Positions 56,994 through 64,000 of a stretch of DNA of 64,000 nucleotides are shown one piece after another. The number at the start of each line of letters is the position of its first letter. Position 1 is the first letter of the stretch. The position numbers and the translations under genes are program-made. The notes beneath the pieces are model-generated. The model saw only the letters and a program-made list of their open reading frames with translations. It searched no databases and was not told the origin of the DNA. This DNA is from Brevundimonas intermedia. Lineage in GTDB: Bacteria; Pseudomonadota; Alphaproteobacteria; Caulobacterales; Caulobacteraceae. Location of the stretch: positions 540,874-604,873 of the forward strand of contig NZ_BSFD01000002.1 of assembly GCF_027922165.1 (NCBI RefSeq), in the 5' to 3' direction.

Positions 56994-58124
56994 GTGTCCA
57001 AGACGACCCGAACCGCTTTTAGCCTTGGCGCCCTCGCCGTGTCGGCCTTCCTGCTGGCCGGCTGCGGGGGGCATGGCGACGAGGCGACCGAGGAGAAGGC
57101 CGCCGGCGGCTCGCGCCAGACCGTCACCGCCGCCACCGTGACCCAGACCAATCTGCGGCGCACCGTCACCGCCTCGGGCACCGTCTCAGCCTGGGAGGAA
57201 GTGCCGGTCGCGGCCGAGACCGGCGGCCTGACCGCCGTCGCCGTCTATGTGGATGAAGGTTCGTATGTGCGTCAGGGCCAGCCCCTGGTGCAGATGAACG
57301 ACGTCCTCCTGCGCGCCCAACTGCGCCAGCAGCAGGCCCAGGTGCAACTGGCCGAGGCCAATGTGGCGCGCGACGACGCGGCCCTTGGTCGCGCTCAGCA
57401 GCTGAAGGAACGGGGCTTCCTGTCTCAGGCCTCGCTGGACACCGCCCTGGCCAACCAGCGCGCCTCGAACGCCAATCTGGCCGCCGCGCGCGCTACCCTG
57501 GCCCAGACCCAGACGCAACTGTCGCAGGCCACCATCCGCGCGCCCGTCGCCGGCCTGATCATCAGCCGCAGCGTGACCAAGGGCCAGATCATCGCCGCCG
57601 GGACCGAGCTGTTCCGCATGGTCCGCGACGGCCGGCTGGAGCTGGACGCCCAGGTGCCCGAGACCGAGTTGGCCCAGGTTCGCGCCGGCCAGTCGGCGAC
57701 CGTCTCCTCCAGCGAGGCGGGAACCACCTCCGGCACGGTCCGGATCGTCACGCCCGAGGTCAATGCGAACACCCGCCTGGGCCTGGCGCGCATCTCGCTG
57801 TCGCCCGGCGCCCCGCTGCGGCCGGGCATGTTCGCCCGCGCCGACATCGACGTCGGCGACCAGCCGGCCACCACGGTGCCCACCGGCGCGGTCCTGTATC
57901 GCGACAACAAGCCCGGCGTCTTCAGCCTGGCCGCCGACGGCCGGGTTCACTTCCAGCCGGTCGTCATCCTGTCGCGGACCGACACCCAGACGGCCGTCAC
58001 CGGCGTCAATGTCGGCGCCCAGGTCATCGTCGACGGCGCCGGCTTCCTGAACGAGGGCGACCGCGTCAACGTCGCCCAGGCCCCCGGCGGCGCCCGCCCC
58101 GCTACACAGCCTGCGGCCAAGTAG
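56994..58124 (+). CDS. RND efflux periplasmic adaptor, lipoprotein
   Basis: A 376-residue membrane-fusion protein that joins an RND pump to an outer-membrane channel. The signal peptide ends in the lipobox LLAGC (Cys 24), so the protein is lipid-anchored in the periplasm. Domains: barrel-sandwich halves (EVPVAAETGGLTAVAVYVDEG and APVAGLIISRSVTKGQIIAAG), a short alpha-hairpin (about 100–155), a beta-barrel (RLELDAQVPETELAQVRAGQ) and a membrane-proximal domain (VPTGAVLYRDNKPGVF). The start is GTG with GAGGAA at a good distance. It precedes the pump gene by 9 bases. Confidence 0.93.
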   Translation: MSKTTRTAFSLGALAVSAFLLAGCGGHGDEATEEKAAGGSRQTVTAATVTQTNLRRTVTASGTVSAWEEVPVAAETGGLTAVAVYVDEGSYVRQGQPLVQMNDVLLRAQLRQQQAQVQLAEANVARDDAALGRAQQLKERGFLSQASLDTALANQRASNANLAAARATLAQTQTQLSQATIRAPVAGLIISRSVTKGQIIAAGTELFRMVRDGRLELDAQVPETELAQVRAGQSATVSSSEAGTTSGTVRIVTPEVNANTRLGLARISLSPGAPLRPGMFARADIDVGDQPATTVPTGAVLYRDNKPGVFSLAADGRVHFQPVVILSRTDTQTAVTGVNVGAQVIVDGAGFLNEGDRVNVAQAPGGARPATQPAAK

Positions 58125-58133
58125 GACCGACCG

Positions 58134-61100
58134 ATGAACCAGATGTCGTCCTGGGCGATCAAGAACCCGATTCCGATCATCCTGCTGTTCCTGCTGCTGA
58201 CGCTCGGCGGCGTGGTCGGCTTCATGGGGATGCGGATCAATCAGAATCCCGACATCGACTTCCCGCTGGTCGCCGTCACGGCCGCCCGCCCCGGCTCGGC
58301 GCCGGCGGAAATGGAGGTCCAGGTCACACGGCTGATCGAGGATTCGCTGGCCGGTCTGTCCGGCGTGCGCCACGTCACCTCGAACATCAGCGACGGGGTG
58401 TCGTCCACGACGATCGAGTTCGAGCTGGGGACGGACACGGACCGGGCGACCAATGACGTGCGCAACGCCATGACCGGCCTGCGGGCCAGCCTGCCGCAGG
58501 ACATGCAGGAGCCGGCGGTCCAGCGGATCGACATCACCGGCGACGCCCTGATCACCTATGTGGTCCGGTCGCCGACCATGACGCCGGAACAGATCAGCTG
58601 GTTCATCGACAACGAGATGAGCCGCGCCCTGCTGGCCCTCGGCGGCGTGGGCGAGGTCAACCGCTCGGGCGGGGTGGATCGCGAGATGCGGGTCGAACTG
58701 GATCCGCAGCGGCTGGCCGCCTACGGCGTCACGGCGGCCGAGGTCAGCCAGGCCCTGAACAACGTCAACAACAACCTGCCCGGCGGCCGCGTCACCATCG
58801 CCGGGTCCGAGCGCGCCGTGCGCACCCTGGGCGCCGCCACCTCGGTCGCGCAACTGCGCGAGACCCTGGTGCCGTTGGGCGACGGCAAGACCGTGCGACT
58901 GGATAATCTGGGCACGGTCGAGGACAAGTGGAGCGAGCCGCGCCGCCTGGCCCGCTACAACGGCCAGGAGGCCGTGACCTTCAACTTCCTGCGCTCGCGC
59001 ACCGCCTCCGAGGTCAAGGTCGCCGAAAAGGTCCGCGAAGAAGTCCAGAAGATCGACGAAGCCCACCCCGAGCTGACGATCAGCCAGGTCACGGCCAGCG
59101 TCGAGGAGATCGAAGAATCCTATCTGGCCTCGCTTGAGGCCCTGCTGCTGGGGGCCGTCCTGGCCGTCATCATCGTCTTCATCTTCCTGCGCGACTGGCG
59201 CGCCACCCTGATCGCGGCGACAGCCATGCCGATGTCGCTGATCCCGACCTTCGCCATCCTGGGCCCGCTGGACCAGTCGCTGAACGTCGTCACCCTGCTG
59301 GCCCTGTCGCTGACCATCGGCATCCTGGTCGATGACGCCATCGTGGAGATCGAGAACATCGTCCGCCACATGCGCGACGGCAAACCGCCCTATGACGCCT
59401 CGCTGGAGGCGGCGGACGAGATCGGCCTGGCGGTCGTGGCCACCACGGCCACCATCATCGCCGTCTTCGCGCCCGTCGGCTTCATGCCGGGCATCATCGG
59501 CCAGTTCTTCAAGGCCTTCGCCCTGGCGGCCTGCGTCTCCGTGGCCTTCTCGCTGCTGGTGGCGCGGACCCTGACGCCGCTGATGGCGGCCTTTATCCTG
59601 AAACACACCCACCATGAGGATCGCGATCCCTTCTGGATGAGCGGCTATCTGAAGGCCCTGCGCTGGTCGCTGGGCAATCGCTGGAAGGTCTTCATCATCG
59701 GCATCCTGTTCCTGGTCGGATCGATCGCCACCTCGGTCGTGGCCAAGATGTCGTTCGAGTTCATGTCGCCCGGCGACACGGCCCGCGCGGCCTTCCAGGT
59801 CGAGCTGCCGCCGGGTTCGACCCTGCGCCAGACCGACGCCGTGGTGCAGCAGATCACCCGCAAGCTGGAGGCCCGCCCCGAGGTCACCTCGGTCTATGCC
59901 GCGATCGGCGGCCAGGACGTGACCCAGGCCAACATCTATGCCGACATGGTGCCCAAGGGCGACCGCGACCTGAGCCAGCAGGCCTTTGCCCGGGTCATGG
60001 TCGACGAGATGAAACAGATTCCCGGCGCCCGCATCCGCGCCGGCATCGCCCAGTCGGGCGGCGGGCCGGGCGACGGCACCACCTACACCTTCTCGATCCT
60101 GAGCGATGATCCGGTCGCCCTGACCGCTGCGGCGCGCAAGGTGGAAGAGGAGATGCGCGGGGTGCCGGGCCTGGCCAATGTGGTCAACTCGGCCGCCATC
60201 GCCCGTCCGGAAATCCTGGTCACGCCCCGTGCGGACGAGGCCGCCTTGGCGGGGGTTTCGGCCGGCGCCATCTCGCAGGCGGTGCGGGTCGCCACCATCG
60301 GCGACGTCGATCAGAACCTGCCCAAATATAATCTGGGCGACCGCCAGATCCCGATCCGACTGCAGCTGACCGAGGAGGCCCGCGAGGACCTGAGCGTGCT
60401 GGAGACCCTGCGCGTGCCCGGCAACAACGGCGCCTCGGTGCCGTTGAGCGCCGTCGCCGACATCGAGTTCGGCGCCGGTCCCGCCACCGTCACCCGTCAG
60501 GACCGGTCACGCATCGCCTCGATCAGCGCCGAACTGGACGGCATCACCACGGGCGCGGCGGGGACGGCGGTCAACCAGCTGCCCTCCGTCAAAAACCTGC
60601 CCGCCGGCGTACGCCAGGTGCCGGCCGGCGACGCCGAGTTCATCCAGGAGATGCTGACTGGGTTCGGCATCGCCTTCGCCTCGGGCATATTGCTGATGTA
60701 CGCGGTTCTGACCCTGCTGTTCAAAAGCTTCGCCTATCCGATCACCATCATGGCGGCCCTGCCCCTGGCCATCGGCGGCGCCTTCATCGCCCTGGCCATC
60801 GGGGGCGCCAACTTCTCCATGTCAGCCCTGATCGGGGTGCTGATGCTGATGGGGATCGCGGCCAAGAACTCCATCCTGCTGGTCGACTATGTCATCATGG
60901 CCGAGAAGGAGGGGATGCCCCGCCACGAAGCCATTATGGACGCGGCGCACAAGCGCGCCCGCCCCATCCTGATGACCACCTTCGCCATGGGCGCGGGCAT
61001 GGTGCCCATCGCCATGGGCATAGGCGCAGACGTCCAGTTCCGTTCGCCCATGGCCATCGCGGTGCTGGGGGGACTGATCTCCTCGACCTTCCTGTCCCTG

Positions 61101-61226
61101 CTCTACATCCCGGCCATCTTCACCATCGTCGACGATGTCGCCCAGTGGGCGCGGCGCATCCTGCGCCGGTCGACGGCGGGACAGCGGGAGCTGGCGAAGC
61201 CGAGGCAGGGGCCGTTAGTCGAATAG
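58134..61226 (+). CDS. RND-family efflux permease
   Basis: A 1,030-residue proton-driven efflux pump of the AcrB/HAE1 group. Twelve membrane helices in the usual 1+5/1+5 pattern: the first at 10–30, the block at about 340–480 with ILVDDAIVEIENIVRHM holding the proton-relay aspartates, and the second block at about 850–1,010. Two large periplasmic domains carry the pore and docking parts (IDFPLVAVTAARPGSAPAEME, GGVDREMRVELDP). No outer-membrane partner gene is in the window, so it may share a TolC-like channel. Substrates cannot be read from sequence. Confidence 0.94.
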   Translation: MNQMSSWAIKNPIPIILLFLLLTLGGVVGFMGMRINQNPDIDFPLVAVTAARPGSAPAEMEVQVTRLIEDSLAGLSGVRHVTSNISDGVSSTTIEFELGTDTDRATNDVRNAMTGLRASLPQDMQEPAVQRIDITGDALITYVVRSPTMTPEQISWFIDNEMSRALLALGGVGEVNRSGGVDREMRVELDPQRLAAYGVTAAEVSQALNNVNNNLPGGRVTIAGSERAVRTLGAATSVAQLRETLVPLGDGKTVRLDNLGTVEDKWSEPRRLARYNGQEAVTFNFLRSRTASEVKVAEKVREEVQKIDEAHPELTISQVTASVEEIEESYLASLEALLLGAVLAVIIVFIFLRDWRATLIAATAMPMSLIPTFAILGPLDQSLNVVTLLALSLTIGILVDDAIVEIENIVRHMRDGKPPYDASLEAADEIGLAVVATTATIIAVFAPVGFMPGIIGQFFKAFALAACVSVAFSLLVARTLTPLMAAFILKHTHHEDRDPFWMSGYLKALRWSLGNRWKVFIIGILFLVGSIATSVVAKMSFEFMSPGDTARAAFQVELPPGSTLRQTDAVVQQITRKLEARPEVTSVYAAIGGQDVTQANIYADMVPKGDRDLSQQAFARVMVDEMKQIPGARIRAGIAQSGGGPGDGTTYTFSILSDDPVALTAAARKVEEEMRGVPGLANVVNSAAIARPEILVTPRADEAALAGVSAGAISQAVRVATIGDVDQNLPKYNLGDRQIPIRLQLTEEAREDLSVLETLRVPGNNGASVPLSAVADIEFGAGPATVTRQDRSRIASISAELDGITTGAAGTAVNQLPSVKNLPAGVRQVPAGDAEFIQEMLTGFGIAFASGILLMYAVLTLLFKSFAYPITIMAALPLAIGGAFIALAIGGANFSMSALIGVLMLMGIAAKNSILLVDYVIMAEKEGMPRHEAIMDAAHKRARPILMTTFAMGAGMVPIAMGIGADVQFRSPMAIAVLGGLISSTFLSLLYIPAIFTIVDDVAQWARRILRRSTAGQRELAKPRQGPLVE

Positions 61227-61232
61227 GCCGAA

Positions 61233-61267
61233 GCCCCTTGGCGGACCTTCGAAGGGTCCGCCAAGGG
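61233..61267 (+). terminator. Strong hairpin after the RND pump gene
   Basis: CCCCTTGGCGGACC and GGTCCGCCAAGGGG form a perfect 14-bp stem with a 7-base loop, 7 bases after the stop. There is no T run, so Rho-assisted or processing use is also possible. Confidence 0.65.
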
Positions 61268-61540
61268 GATGCAGACACAACTTCCTGCGAGCCGGCGGGT
61301 GAAGCCTCAGCCGACCTGAATGGCCTTTTCCGGACGGATCGCCTGATTTTCGCCTGACTACCCGACCGACAACCTCCGCCTTGGGTCGATTTCGGTCTTG
61401 AGCTTCGGCGCCGGAACAGACGTTGGCCTCAAAGCCGGAAAGCAGCCATGGTCGACGTCAGCTAGGGGTGGCTAGCGGACGATCACGCCCCCGCGCGCCC
61501 GCTGGACCAAGGTTCGGATTTCCGACAAGCTGGCCCCACT
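61268..61540. other. Intergenic region before the lipoprotein gene
   Basis: About 270 bases with no convincing gene or RNA. Short inverted pieces are present (GACCGA near 61367 and TCGGTC near 61395) but no clear promoter pair. It may hold the promoter of the lipoprotein gene. Confidence 0.35.
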
Positions 61541-62164
61541 ATGGAATGGTCCAAACTCGCTTATTCAGCCGTCTTTGCGGGCTGGCTACTGTTAGCTTCG
61601 TGCAGCGAGCCGCACAACAAACCAACCCTGGAGGTGGCCCAAAGCGGTTCTGATGGCGACACCTATTTGGGAGTGCCGCTCAACGTAGAGCGAGGCGATG
61701 TAAACTGTGGCATAAGCGCCACCGCCCCGACCGTCGTATCAGTGGGGGAGACCGGAAACCGTGTCGAAGCCTCGATCTGGACAGCTCGCTGCGATGCAGA
61801 TCCGCCGAAGCAAGACGACGGCTTCGCGTTAGATGTCGAATTGTTCGATTGCCGCGATCGGAAACACATTGCGCTCGAATCTGTTGATGGAGACATCAGC
61901 TATAAACCGTATTCCGTCAGAAACGGCAGTGGCCCGCCAGGGTTGGACCCGAACCCGGAACTAGCTACCCAAGCTACCTTCCTTCTGCCACCGCAGCCGC
62001 GTGGGCGGGTCCTGACGTTCAGGCTTACGAGCCAGAGACCTGGCTGTCAGGCAATGGTGACCATACCGCCAACGCACGTCGCCGCACTGGACGCTTGGGA
62101 GCAGGACAACTACCGCAGCTTCCAAGCGCTTAATCGAGACCTCCGCCAAAGAGCAACGCCTTAG
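61541..62164 (+). CDS. Hypothetical lipoprotein
   Basis: A 207-residue protein with a signal peptide ending in the lipobox LLLASC (Cys 21), so it is probably anchored to the outer or inner membrane on the periplasmic side. The mature part has six further cysteines (such as DVNCGIS, TARCDAD, LFDCRDRK, RPGCQAM) and beta-strand-like segments, ending in a helix. I do not recognise a family. Codon use and GC content are somewhat below the neighbours, so recent gain is possible. Confidence 0.7.
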   Translation: MEWSKLAYSAVFAGWLLLASCSEPHNKPTLEVAQSGSDGDTYLGVPLNVERGDVNCGISATAPTVVSVGETGNRVEASIWTARCDADPPKQDDGFALDVELFDCRDRKHIALESVDGDISYKPYSVRNGSGPPGLDPNPELATQATFLLPPQPRGRVLTFRLTSQRPGCQAMVTIPPTHVAALDAWEQDNYRSFQALNRDLRQRATP

Positions 62165-62240
62165 GTCCGCTACGGGTCGAAAGCCGAATTGGAGGCCACG
62201 TCTGAGACCAGACGTTCCCGCCCTCCCTAACCAGACGCTC

Positions 62241-62276
62241 AAGAAAAAGGGCCGACCGGTTTCCCGGTCGGCCCTT
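62241..62276 (-). terminator. Intrinsic terminator of the third TonB receptor gene
   Basis: AAGGGCCGACCGG and CCGGTCGGCCCTT make a perfect 13-bp stem with a 4-base loop. On the minus strand it is followed by TTTCTT, 43 bases after the receptor stop. Confidence 0.88.
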
Positions 62277-62319
62277 CGTCGTTCCACCCTGTATGCCTAC
62301 GGCCCGGGCGGCTGGACGA

Positions 62320-64000
62320 TCAGTATTTGACCTTCAGCGTCACGCCCCAGGTGCGCGGGGCGCCCAGGTAGGCGTTGTAGGTCGCGGTGTCGGTGGCGAT
62401 ATTATAGTAGGTGCCGTTCGCCTGGGGCGTGGTCGTGTTGGTGAAGGCCGTGCCTTGCAGCGGGGCGGCGAAGCCGACCTGGGTGTATTGTTCCTGCAGC
62501 AGGTTCTGGCCCCAGATGTCGACGGTCCAGCGCTCGTCTTCCGAACCGATGGTGATGCGGCCGTTGACGACGGTGAAGGCTTCCTGGTCCTTGTAGGGCA
62601 GCAGGTCCGAGCCGGTGTTGTAGTCGGTCGAATATTTGGCCGACAGGTTGAACCCGCCGCGCAGACCGCCGCCCAGCGAGCGGTCGAAGGCCAGGGCGCC
62701 GGTCAGCGACCATTCCGGAGCGAACGATGCGCGGGCGCCCGGCAGCAGGGACAGTTGCGGGAAGCGCGCGGCGTTCGACAGGTCGGCGGCGGTGAAGTTC
62801 CCGTATTTGGCGTCGGTGTAGGTGACGCCGCCCTGGAACGACAGGCCCTCGACCGGGGTGAACCAGACCATGTCGGCGTCGACGCCGCGCGAGGTCAGTT
62901 CGGGGATCGACTCCACCACGAAGGCGGTGCCGAGGAAGGTGTTCAGTTGGAAGTTCTCGAACTTCTGATCGAAGTAGGTGATGTTCAACAGCATGGTGCG
63001 GTCGAACAGGGTCGTCTTCAGACCCGCTTCGTAGCTGTCGACCGTCTCGGCGTCGAAGAACAGCGAGGCGTCCGGCGTCACGCCCGTCTGCACCCGGTCC
63101 ATGTTATAGCCGGCGCCCTTGTAGCCGCGAGCGTAGGAGACATAGCCCATGATGGACGGGTTGAGCCGGTACGACGCCTTGAAGGTGCCGCTGACGTCGG
63201 TGTCGCTGAACTTCTCCTGGATCCGGCGATTGTCATAGAGCGGATTGGACCAGGGCAGGCAGAGCAGCCCAAGGGCGGAGGCCGGGGTCGCCACCGTGCC
63301 GGGCAAGCGGTTGGCCGGGTTCTGGTTGGCCAGGGCGCCGCCGCAGGCCGCGCCGTTGGTTCCCAGATTGTCCTGCACGCCCAGAAGCCGCTTGCTGTCA
63401 TAGGTGTAGCGCAGGCCCAGGTTCAGATCGAAGGCCTCGGTCACCCGCCAGGTGTTGTTGGTGAACAGAGCCACCGATTCCGACTTCTGGCTGTAGTGGT
63501 CCTCATAGGCCTTGCCGGCCGCGAACACGGGCGCCGTCGCGCTGGGGGCTGCTAGGCCCAGGACGCACAAGGGCTGGCCGAGCAGAGGGCCGCTGGTGCC
63601 GACCGCGAAACCGCGCGGATTGGTGAAACAGCCTGTGCGGCTGGGGCTGGGCCCGCCGAAGGTCGCCGGCACCGTCGCCGTCAGCAGGAAGGAGGCGAAG
63701 CCGTTGTAGTCCGCGCCATAGGAATAGGAGTCGTCCCGATAGACGCCTTCCTTGGTGGCGAACACGCCGACCAGCCAGTCGAACTTGTCGGTCGTCCCGG
63801 CCAGGCGGAATTCCTGGGTCAGGTTGTCGACGCCGTAGCCGTTGGACCCGTCGTTGGCGCGATAGAGGAGGTCAGCGCCGGTGTAGTCCAGGTCCATCCC
63901 CTGCTGGAACGACCAGTCGCGCCATGAGGTCTGGGACGTCAGGGTGGCGTTCAGGCTGGGCAGGTCGATGGTGGCTTCCGCCGACAGACCCATGTCCTCG
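62320..64000 (-). CDS. TonB-dependent outer-membrane receptor, C-terminal part (5' cut by window edge)
   Basis: The last 560 residues of a TonB-dependent receptor; the frame is open to the end of the window and the methionine at 63993 is internal. All of the visible sequence is barrel: repeated strand pairs (FNLSAKYSTDYNTGS, GFVSYARGYKGAGYN-like SYARGYKGAGYNMDRV, TSRGVDADMVWFTPVEGLSF, WTVDIWGQNLLQEQYTQVGF) and the aromatic C-terminus RTWGVTLKVKY. The type resembles receptors of the sucrose/maltodextrin or vitamin group in Sphingomonadales and Caulobacterales. Cysteines in loops occur in pairs. The ligand is unknown. Confidence 0.9.
   Translation of the reverse strand, partial: EDMGLSAEATIDLPSLNATLTSQTSWRDWSFQQGMDLDYTGADLLYRANDGSNGYGVDNLTQEFRLAGTTDKFDWLVGVFATKEGVYRDDSYSYGADYNGFASFLLTATVPATFGGPSPSRTGCFTNPRGFAVGTSGPLLGQPLCVLGLAAPSATAPVFAAGKAYEDHYSQKSESVALFTNNTWRVTEAFDLNLGLRYTYDSKRLLGVQDNLGTNGAACGGALANQNPANRLPGTVATPASALGLLCLPWSNPLYDNRRIQEKFSDTDVSGTFKASYRLNPSIMGYVSYARGYKGAGYNMDRVQTGVTPDASLFFDAETVDSYEAGLKTTLFDRTMLLNITYFDQKFENFQLNTFLGTAFVVESIPELTSRGVDADMVWFTPVEGLSFQGGVTYTDAKYGNFTAADLSNAARFPQLSLLPGARASFAPEWSLTGALAFDRSLGGGLRGGFNLSAKYSTDYNTGSDLLPYKDQEAFTVVNGRITIGSEDERWTVDIWGQNLLQEQYTQVGFAAPLQGTAFTNTTTPQANGTYYNIATDTATYNAYLGAPRTWGVTLKVKY

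Overview
The window is GC-rich, densely packed DNA from an alphaproteobacterium, most likely Caulobacterales and probably Brevundimonas. This rests on the gene content (carB–greA–ELM1-like–trxB neighbourhood, three large TonB-dependent receptors, HWE-type kinase with a single-domain response regulator, host-attachment-family protein), on an alphaproteobacterial SOS box (GTTC-N7-GTTC) at uvrB, and on a promoter that fits the Caulobacter housekeeping consensus. The assignment comes from recognition of families, not from a database search. I saw no rRNA, tRNA, CRISPR array or insertion sequence.

Layout. 1–6.2 kb: 3' part of carB, then a two-gene restriction-modification cassette on the minus strand (a one-chain nuclease–methyltransferase and an Mrr-type nuclease). 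6.3–13.4 kb: M20 amidohydrolase, dicarboxylate-type symporter, GST, greA, ELM1-like protein, a 30-bp inverted repeat, a glycine-rich small protein and trxB. 13.4–20.6 kb: signalling and stress genes (response regulator, HWE kinase, SleB hydrolase, Dps, hybrid PAS kinase). 20.8–28.0 kb: lipoprotein, second SleB hydrolase, the NAD operon nadA–M50 protease–nadB–nadC behind a palindromic operator, then an XRE/membrane-protein module. 28.4–36.4 kb: ilvA, TonB receptor, host-attachment protein, an alkylation-repair pair (Ogt plus an Ada/AlkA-like protein that lacks most of its glycosylase domain) and a second, paralogous XRE/membrane module. 36.5–47.8 kb: M14 peptidase, CVNH protein, SLC13 permease, PadR/HAAS pair, M61-like peptidase and a second TonB receptor. 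48.1–50.5 kb: uvrB. 50.5–54.8 kb: an accessory island with an AT-richer two-gene cassette (NdpA-like protein plus membrane protein), a nested inverted repeat, a HigBA-like toxin–antitoxin pair and an HTH protein. 54.8–64 kb: lepA, an RND efflux pair, a lipoprotein and the 3' part of a third TonB receptor.

The strongest leads for something undescribed are: (1) the AT-rich NdpA-like/membrane-protein pair at 50.5–52.9 kb, whose DNA-binding-plus-membrane design suggests phage defence; (2) two paralogous XRE/membrane modules, each behind the same double 16-bp operator; (3) the Ada/AlkA-like protein with an internal in-frame loss of the glycosylase core, coupled to Ogt. Functions proposed for these are inference.
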